In this document: positions 5,401 through 9,273 of the stretch, piece after piece
Position numbering within the stretch: position 1 is the first letter of the stretch
How the letters are laid out: each line of letters starts with the position of its first letter
NCBI GenBank assembly: GCA_902787065.1
Contig: CADAFA010000032.1
Span: 1 to 9,273 of the forward strand
Direction of reading: 5' to 3'
Source of the DNA: an uncultured Elusimicrobium sp.
Lineage (GTDB): Bacteria > Elusimicrobiota > Elusimicrobia > Elusimicrobiales > Elusimicrobiaceae
DNA: 9,273 nt
Program-made: the position numbers and the translations under genes
The notes under the pieces: model-generated
What the model was told of the DNA's origin: nothing
Seen by the model: the letters and a program-made list of their open reading frames with translations, nothing else
Database searches by the model: none

Positions 5401-7414
5401 TTATTTGCCCTATAAATTCGCGGAAGGGGAAGCTCTAGTTTTAGAAGGTAAAACCCTTGCTTTTACTGGGGACACAGGTTTTAACTTGGCTTTGAAAACG
5501 GCAGGCAAATTTAAAGCCCGTTTTGTTTTAATCGGTGAAGAAGAATTGCTTGATAAAACTTCTTATTATGCTACTTTAACTCCGGCAGAACTTAAGGAAG
5601 AAAAAGAAAAGTTAGCAAAACAATTAAAAGAAGAAAAGGCCGATATCACCGAAGAAGTTTTAGCTGAAAGTTTAACAAAAATAGATAATTCCATAACTAT
5701 TTTTAAGAACTTACAAAAACTTGAGGCCCAGGGTTGTGAAGCGGAATATTTTAATACAGATTTCTCAAATACTTTGAAATTAAAAGAAACAATTTCAAAA
5801 ATCAGAAACCGCTTTGGCAGGGTTGACGGTTTATTCCACTTGGCAGATTTAAGTAAAAAAGATTTTGACTGTAATACCAATGTCATCTCAAATTTCTTAA
5901 CTTTTAATTTTGTTAAAGAAGGCGGGATTTACCTGTTTAACACAAATATTTCAAGCAAATTCGGGCTTGCAAACCAAAGCACAAAGGCTTGCACAGATTT
6001 TTATTTAACCCAGCTTGCTTATACACTTAGTACTTTGGGCTTTAGAGCTTTGACTGTAGCCACGAATATTTTTGAAGAAAATTTACTTAAAAAAGAAGGT
6101 GCTAAACTTTTGTCTAAAGAACTTTGCCTTGATTTAATTTTAGAAGAAGTTTTGCATGGTAAAACATCTGAAATTTTATTGACTGATACTTTGGGTACTT
6201 TAGATTGTGATAAACAACTCCGTTTTGATTATGAGGAACAAACGGAAATTATTCAAGAAGAAAGGAAAGAAGAAATAAAACCTAAGGAACAACAGGAATC
6301 CCCTAAAGAAGAAACAAAAGTTGAACAAGGGGAAGTTAAAGAAGAAATTGCACAACCTTCGGAAGAAAAACAAGAAGAGCTACAAGAGCAGCAAACTGCT
6401 ACACCGCCGTTAGAGCAAGAAAATTTGTTTGAAGAAAACCCTTCCAGCGAAAAACCTATTGAAATTAAACCAGAAACAGAAATTAAAGCGGAAGAAAAGA
6501 AAGAAGAAAAACCGCAAGATAAAGCGGAAGCAGTAATGGAAGAAACAACAGAAAGTACAAGCGAAGGCTACCCTTTTGCCGGAGCACTTAAAGAAAAGAC
6601 AGACAATAGTATTTTAATGGAAAAAACTTTTACGGCAGGTGTTCCTTTTTTACAAGATTACAGCATTGATAAAGTACCGTTTTTAGCAGCTACTTTTGGG
6701 CTTGAAAGTTTAAGTGAATTAAGCAAAAACTTTACCGGTAAGACGGCTGAAGGTTTTCAGAAAGTTCATTTTTATTTACCCATAAAACTGCTTCGCCAAA
6801 ATCCTATAACTGTCCGTATTAAAGCAGATAAAGAGGACAATAAAACCAACTTTGAAATTGAATCTGATTTTATTAACAGTAAAGGTATAAAAATGGGTAA
6901 TACCCGTTGCCATATTACGGCGGAAAATTTAAAAGATTTTGAAAGTTCTTGGGATTCCGTTAAAAACAGTATTGCAATTCCGGATACTTTAGCAATAGCA
7001 AAAGAAGATACTTATAAAGGCTATTTCCAAGGGCCTAGTATGCAAGTTTTGGAAGGTATTTTGCAAATTGAAAATAATACTGTTTTGGCTCTTTATAAAG
7101 AACCTGAAACACCTTTGTTTGACGGTGAAATCTCCTCTTTGCTTAGCGCCCCGCTTTTAACGGAAGCTATGTTTCAGGCTTGTGCTTACAGAGATTATGC
7201 CGTGGAAGGCTATGCCACTTTGCCTGAATATATTTCAAAAATACGCTTTTATCATCAAGGGCAAAAACCGCCTAAAGAACTTTATGTGTATGCAAAATAT
7301 ATTGATCAAACAATAGAAGGTAAAAGTTCCTTTGATGCTTATATCTTTGATAAAAATATGGACTTGTGGGCAGAGGTTAAAGACCTTCAAACTATCGGCG
7401 GTGTTGGCCGTTAG
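1100..7414 (+). CDS. Type I polyketide synthase, PfaA/PUFA-synthase-like, KS-AT-ACP-KR-DH
   Basis: A 2104-residue, single-module cytoplasmic megasynthase. Domains in order: KS (1-456), linker, AT (about 605-915), one ACP (about 1053-1126), KR with its structural half (about 1210-1707), and double-hotdog DH (about 1823-2104). Three Glu/Lys/Gln-rich linkers (about 1011-1050, 1128-1209, 1710-1822) separate the later domains. The start is supported by AAGGAG at 1089-1094 with a 5-base spacer. It should condense malonyl units onto an acyl starter, but KR and DH lack their catalytic residues and the ACP has Thr in place of Ser, so a normal reductive cycle by this protein alone is doubtful. No enoyl reductase or thioesterase domain is present, so release must occur elsewhere or by hydrolysis. 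The next genes supply a phosphopantetheinyl transferase and a carboxyltransferase, supporting a dedicated pathway. The product is unknown. Family assignment is secure; activity of the later domains is inferred from motifs. Confidence 0.95.
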   Translation: MSNEPIAIIGIGALLPDANNKEEFWQNIITGKNSITEVPPSVWDPKLYYSADHSEEGKTYSKIGAFLKDYKFNSIKYRIPPAVGKQLDPAQQYALDVSAQALEDSGYNKKEFDRTRVGVIAANSAGGPSNEYSDMRIYEPLIWESLKNSEAYKTLNAAQSEEIINTTREGLNKFLPLTTEDTMAGQLPNVISGRIANVFNLRGPSFSVDAACASSLLALACSLDALWLDKCDMMLCVASDPMMAPSNYVKFSKIGALSADGSRPFDEKANGFVMGEGAGAVLLKPLSKAKKDGDKIYAIVRSVGLSSDGKGKGITAPNPEGQKIAIKNAFAGLEYGPADIGLMEAHGTATKVGDAAEMAALNEIFKDVKTEIALGSVKSQIGHTKANAGMASLIKTALALHNKILPPSINFTEPSKNIDWQNSPFKVNTQARPWESENLRRANISAFGFGGTNAHATLEEYDVNHTYGNEILIQETKQEIKTQTLPQTKSEDKMNYQLLVEQEKLLGDMLIFSAPTREELFDLLNKISREITDDKFYLVKQAYKNHIAPRAQFAVSINAEDTQKLKTKIAYFLKIAAGSNVWEEQSLYLKMKGIYPFHPTTQKPKVCFMFPGQGAQYVDMMKDLASKYKIVRDTFEEADKISMKLAGVSLTEVIWSKPGEDKEKLKEREEGIKRTEITQPAILTANVAMMRLLYQFGIKPDVTMGHSLGEYGAAVAAGILSFEDALKAVTMRGSAMAGLNTKDNGKMAAVAASADKVEPELKKISGYVAVANKNCPTQTVIAGESKSVDDAVNMFNNMGMQAVVIPVSHAFHSAIVRPAAEGYRKFLDTLHFNAPVLPITSNVSADFYPNDIQAIKDTMVEQIMSSVEWIKQVELAYQRGVRLFIEVGPKRILSAFVTNTLEGKKDIRVLASNHPKRGGITEFNDLMANLAAAGIEVDWSKTDLEKSDTLYNPAFIEAVMPKKAETVTVPVKTNVNAGNIVLENINCSLNLTQEQAEALLKTLQEKLGVVSSAKRETPKQQETKKETVTEVKTEQKPEPKPEPKKEIKPLNEATVTKEVVALISQKTGYPEDMLELDVDMEAELGIDTVKQAEMLILLQEKYGIASNTALVLKDYPTIRHCINYIMSNTSKENNAPKQEKETPSAKAEDPFPKREEPKTKQAELEQEIKQVEEPVQEEQKTVEEEQTKPQQQAQEITEPVKEKEQENTKHRFLPALADAPLFEEANRNLSPKRTVLIFSDNASLTKAYNDAFKMEGLKTHIFTKLKTRGKNVSMTSWDSLQETQTALETFVKENEYPVQGIVYLLPCSLKKYDKKQNPATEAEEYLRPLKLAVKIFEKDLKDKNNADTFLATIFENEGDIPFVSEENPTNGTVLGEALCLRKEIYDNFGILNKIISFNRETSAEEMAQKTVYEILKGDGRCLISYNQGSRHTIFYLPYKFAEGEALVLEGKTLAFTGDTGFNLALKTAGKFKARFVLIGEEELLDKTSYYATLTPAELKEEKEKLAKQLKEEKADITEEVLAESLTKIDNSITIFKNLQKLEAQGCEAEYFNTDFSNTLKLKETISKIRNRFGRVDGLFHLADLSKKDFDCNTNVISNFLTFNFVKEGGIYLFNTNISSKFGLANQSTKACTDFYLTQLAYTLSTLGFRALTVATNIFEENLLKKEGAKLLSKELCLDLILEEVLHGKTSEILLTDTLGTLDCDKQLRFDYEEQTEIIQEERKEEIKPKEQQESPKEETKVEQGEVKEEIAQPSEEKQEELQEQQTATPPLEQENLFEENPSSEKPIEIKPETEIKAEEKKEEKPQDKAEAVMEETTESTSEGYPFAGALKEKTDNSILMEKTFTAGVPFLQDYSIDKVPFLAATFGLESLSELSKNFTGKTAEGFQKVHFYLPIKLLRQNPITVRIKADKEDNKTNFEIESDFINSKGIKMGNTRCHITAENLKDFESSWDSVKNSIAIPDTLAIAKEDTYKGYFQGPSMQVLEGILQIENNTVLALYKEPETPLFDGEISSLLSAPLLTEAMFQACAYRDYAVEGYATLPEYISKIRFYHQGQKPPKELYVYAKYIDQTIEGKSSFDAYIFDKNMDLWAEVKDLQTIGGVGR
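2569..2581 (+). promoter_or_regulatory. Internal Shine-Dalgarno plus in-frame ATG inside the PKS
   Basis: GGAGG (2569-2573) precedes an in-frame ATG (2579-2581, Met494) with a 5-base spacer, the same spacing as at the PKS start (1089-1100) and the PPTase start (7413-7423). It lies in the KS-AT linker, in a Gln/Lys/Thr-rich non-conserved stretch. Use of this start would give a 1611-residue AT-ACP-KR-DH protein without KS. Function is unproven. Confidence 0.45.
2912..3844 (+). other. Acyltransferase (AT) domain, predicted malonyl-CoA-specific
   Basis: Residues about 605-915. PGQG is at 611-614, GHSLGE at 705-710 with nucleophile Ser707, Arg732 exactly 25 residues later (as Ser92/Arg117 in FabD), and HAFH at 809-812 with catalytic His812. 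HAFH is the motif associated with malonyl-CoA; methylmalonyl-specific domains usually have YASH. TQPAIL precedes the active site as expected. All catalytic residues are present. Confidence 0.9.
4256..4477 (+). other. Acyl carrier protein (ACP) domain with Thr in place of the phosphopantetheine Ser
   Basis: Residues about 1053-1126, flanked by charged linkers. The DMEAELGIDTVKQAEML segment aligns with the usual LGxDS(L/I) motif at the start of helix II, but the residue after Asp1087 is Thr1088 instead of Ser. Spacing, acidic helices and the surrounding residues are otherwise normal. This is the only carrier domain in the protein. Confidence 0.88.
4727..6220 (+). other. Ketoreductase (KR) domain, PfaA-type, catalytically degenerate
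   Basis: Residues about 1210-1707, comprising a structural half and a Rossmann half. It carries the Lys/Glu-rich insert after the second strand that is typical of PUFA-synthase KRs. The nucleotide loop reads TGDTGFN (1456-1462) in place of TGGxxGxx. The following strand ends GEE (1479-1481) where NADPH-binding GRS is expected. The catalytic region NQSTKACTD (1625-1633) has Lys1629 at the Tyr position and Asp1633 at the Asn position. Fold retained, reductase activity doubtful. Confidence 0.8.
6566..7411 (+). other. Double-hotdog dehydratase (DH) domain, catalytically degenerate
   Basis: Residues about 1823-2104 at the C-terminus. The first hotdog reads LQDYSIDKVPFLA, so HxxxGxxxxP has become Tyr1854, Lys1858 and Ala1863. 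The second hotdog keeps YFQGPSMQ (1975-1982), like the usual FHGPxFQ, and LLTEAMFQ ending at Gln2026, with Glu2022 where the catalytic Asp normally lies. The fold is recognisable, but dehydration with a His/Asp dyad is not expected. Confidence 0.78.
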
Positions 7415-7422
7415 GAGAATTT

Positions 7423-8046
7423 ATGAATTACCGTTACCTAATTATAAAAACCAGTGAAGTCCCTGATGCAAAAGAATTTTTAACTGGGCTTGAATTTAAG
7501 CAATACAATCATTTTGCTGTTAAAAAAAGAGCAAACGAGTGGCTTGCCGGCCGTTATGCCGCAAAAAAACTTGCCTCCGAATTTTTTAATTTGCCTCTAA
7601 AAAAGATGCAAATTAAAAATACAAAAAACGGCGCGCCTGTTTTGCAGGCAGAGGGGGGAAATCACCTTACAATTTCTATTTCACACCGCGGTAATTATGC
7701 GGTAGCGGCTATTTCCCTTACGGGGGATTTAATCGGAGTAGATGTGGAAAAAATTGAACCCAGACCGCAAGGTTGGACAGATCAATATTTTGTAAAAGAA
7801 GAATTAATTGCCTATGATGAGGCCTATTTAACTGAACTCTGGGCAAAGAAGGAGGCTGTTTTAAAACTTTTAGGTTTAGGCTTAACTGTTCCGACTACAC
7901 AAATAAAAATTTTAAATAATGAAGTACATTTTTTTGGTAAGGCTTTAGATGTTTGGGCTTTTAAAGGTAGCCCTAAAATTTCTTTTGAGATGAAAACTTT
8001 GGATAATGCTTACAAATTTGTTTTAGCCTATCCGACAGTTATTTAG
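7423..8046 (+). CDS. 4'-phosphopantetheinyl transferase, Sfp type
   Basis: A 207-residue cytosolic enzyme that moves the phosphopantetheine arm from CoA onto a carrier-protein hydroxyl. Motifs appear in the family order: WLAGRYAAKK (40-49), NGAP (69-72), SISHRG with His88, GVDVE with Mg-binding Asp107 and Glu109, and WAKKEAVLKLLGLG with Trp140 and Glu144. Length is close to the usual 210-240. The start follows AGGAG (7413-7417), which overlaps the PKS stop codon, with a 5-base spacer; only 8 bases separate it from the PKS, so the two are almost certainly co-transcribed and perhaps translationally coupled. The natural partner is the PKS ACP directly upstream, which is notable because that ACP carries Thr instead of Ser. 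It is distinct from the smaller AcpS type that serves primary fatty acid synthesis. No key residue is missing. Confidence 0.93.
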   Translation: MNYRYLIIKTSEVPDAKEFLTGLEFKQYNHFAVKKRANEWLAGRYAAKKLASEFFNLPLKKMQIKNTKNGAPVLQAEGGNHLTISISHRGNYAVAAISLTGDLIGVDVEKIEPRPQGWTDQYFVKEELIAYDEAYLTELWAKKEAVLKLLGLGLTVPTTQIKILNNEVHFFGKALDVWAFKGSPKISFEMKTLDNAYKFVLAYPTVI

Positions 8047-8053
8047 GAGAGTT

Positions 8054-9273
8054 ATGAAAGATACAGAAAAATTTGATCTTAACGATAAGGAATTAAAAGA
8101 AACACCGGAAAAGATAAAAAAGTTCCGTGAACTTATTGAAAATACTAAAAAACAAGATAAGGAAAAAGCAAAACTCCAAAATGAAAAAGGTAAATTTACT
8201 GCTAGGGAAAGATTACAGTATTTGCTTGACGAAAACAGCTTTTTTGAAATCCATTCACTCGTGGAAACACGCTGCCAAGATTTCGGCTTAAAAGAAAAAC
8301 ATCTTAAAGGCGACGGTGTTATTACCGGTTTTGGCCGCATTAACGGAAGGGAAGTTGCAATTTTTGCACAGGATTTTACGCAGCTTGGCGGTTCTCTTGG
8401 GCTTGCTCATGCCAAGAAAATTGCCTATATTATGGACCGCGCTTTAGAGGCAAAAATTCCAATAATCGGGCTTTTAGATTCCGGTGGTGCGCGTATACAG
8501 GAAGGGGTAGACAGCCTTGACGGTTACGGTGAAATTTTTAAAAGAAATGTACAATGTTCCGGCATTATTCCACAAATTTCCGTAATTTTAGGACCTTGCG
8601 CAGGCGGTGCGGTATATTCCCCTGCATTGACTGATTTTATCTTTATGGTGGACGGTATTAGCCACATGTTTGTAACAGGACCAAACGTTGTTAAAGCAGC
8701 AACAGGGGAGGAAGTTGACCTCAATACCTTAGGTGGCAGTAAAGCTCATGCACAAAAAAGCGGTGTTTGCCATGTAATTGCAAACAGCGAGCAAGACTGC
8801 TTCAGGCAAGTGCGCGAACTTTTAACCTTCCTGCCTCAAAATTGTAAAGAGAAACCCATTTGCAGTTCCACTTTAGACGTTGCAGACAGGCAAACCCCTA
8901 TGCTTGAAAAATTATCTTGTATGGACCCAGGTAAACCCTTCCGCATAAATCACATTATTTGGGAACTCGCCGACGAAAATAAATTTTTTGAAATACACCG
9001 TGATTATGCAAAAAATATAATTACGGGTTTTGTAAAACTCGGCGGTGAAGTGGTTGGAATTGTTGCAAATAACTCCGATTATCTGGGCGGTGCTTTGGAC
9101 TTAAATGCAAGTGATAAAGCTGCCCGCTTTGTCAGGTTTTTAAACAACTTTAATATACCAATTTTAACTTTGGTTGACATAGGCGGTTATTTGCCGGGCG
9201 TTGAACAGGAACATGGCGGTATCATCAGGCACGGCGCGAAACTTTTATATGCTTACGGTGAGGCTACTGTCCC
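8054..9273 (+). CDS. Acyl-CoA carboxylase carboxyltransferase subunit (PccB/MmdA-like), cut by window end
   Basis: The first 406 codons of a protein that is normally about 510 residues. ATG 8054 follows AGGAG (8045-8049), which overlaps the PPTase stop codon; the gap is 7 bases. Residues 1-60 are Lys/Glu-rich and helical with the family's KxTARERxxxLLD-like segment. The crotonase-fold core shows DSGGARIQEG (142-151, first oxyanion hole), GPCAGGAVYSPAL (180-192), TGPNVVKAATGEEV, and GYLPGVEQEHGGIIRHGAK near the right end. These enzymes transfer a carboxyl group between carboxybiotin and acetyl-, propionyl- or another acyl-CoA, or act in reverse in Na+-pumping methylmalonyl-CoA decarboxylase. 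Biotin carboxylase, biotin carrier or membrane decarboxylase subunits would have to lie beyond the window. Linked to a PKS, supply of malonyl- or methylmalonyl-CoA is the simplest role. The substrate-discriminating residue in the later GGAY(D/I)VM region is not visible. Confidence 0.92.
   Translation, partial: MKDTEKFDLNDKELKETPEKIKKFRELIENTKKQDKEKAKLQNEKGKFTARERLQYLLDENSFFEIHSLVETRCQDFGLKEKHLKGDGVITGFGRINGREVAIFAQDFTQLGGSLGLAHAKKIAYIMDRALEAKIPIIGLLDSGGARIQEGVDSLDGYGEIFKRNVQCSGIIPQISVILGPCAGGAVYSPALTDFIFMVDGISHMFVTGPNVVKAATGEEVDLNTLGGSKAHAQKSGVCHVIANSEQDCFRQVRELLTFLPQNCKEKPICSSTLDVADRQTPMLEKLSCMDPGKPFRINHIIWELADENKFFEIHRDYAKNIITGFVKLGGEVVGIVANNSDYLGGALDLNASDKAARFVRFLNNFNIPILTLVDIGGYLPGVEQEHGGIIRHGAKLLYAYGEATV

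Noticed and set aside
1100..7414. PKS as a decaying pseudogene
   Set aside because: The frame is intact for 2104 codons, KS and AT residues are complete, and it is tightly coupled to two intact genes, so the altered KR, DH and ACP residues look like evolved features rather than recent decay.

Overview
The window is AT-rich bacterial DNA with three parts: the end of a type IV pilin locus (1-552), a repeat-filled gene-free stretch (553-1099), and the start of a tight plus-strand operon (1100 to the right edge). No organism can be named for certain. The pilin with its cysteine-rich C-terminus, the AT-rich code, the strong Shine-Dalgarno sites and the PfaA-like polyketide synthase (PKS) would fit a gut anaerobe such as the Elusimicrobium lineage (Elusimicrobiota). 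That is an inference from recall, not a search result.

The operon holds three genes separated by only 7-8 bases. The first encodes a 2104-residue type I PKS of the PUFA-synthase-like (PfaA-type) clade, with domain order KS-AT-ACP-KR-DH. The second encodes a Sfp-type 4'-phosphopantetheinyl transferase, the enzyme class that arms carrier proteins. The third is cut by the window edge and encodes the carboxyltransferase subunit of a biotin-dependent acyl-CoA carboxylase or decarboxylase, the class that can make malonyl- or methylmalonyl-CoA extender units. Together they look like a small self-contained polyketide or specialised fatty acid pathway: extender supply, carrier activation and chain building.

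The striking point is a split inside the PKS. KS (Cys212/His346/His383) and AT (Ser707/His812, malonyl-type HAFH) look fully competent. The single ACP has Thr1088 where the phosphopantetheine-bearing Ser should be. The KR has lost its nucleotide-binding loop, its NADPH-binding Arg and its catalytic Tyr and Asn. The DH has lost all three residues of HxxxGxxxxP. The reading frame is nevertheless open over 6.3 kb, so this does not look like a decaying pseudogene. An in-frame ATG with a strong, correctly spaced Shine-Dalgarno sits in the KS-AT linker, so the protein may also be made as a shorter KS-less form.

The 547-base gap between pilin and PKS contains three degenerate copies of a ~56-base direct repeat, a GC-rich hairpin, a ~178-base imperfect palindrome with 16-base perfect A/T arms, and a plausible sigma70-type promoter just ahead of the PKS. 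No rRNA, tRNA, CRISPR array, transposase gene or convincing intrinsic terminator was seen.
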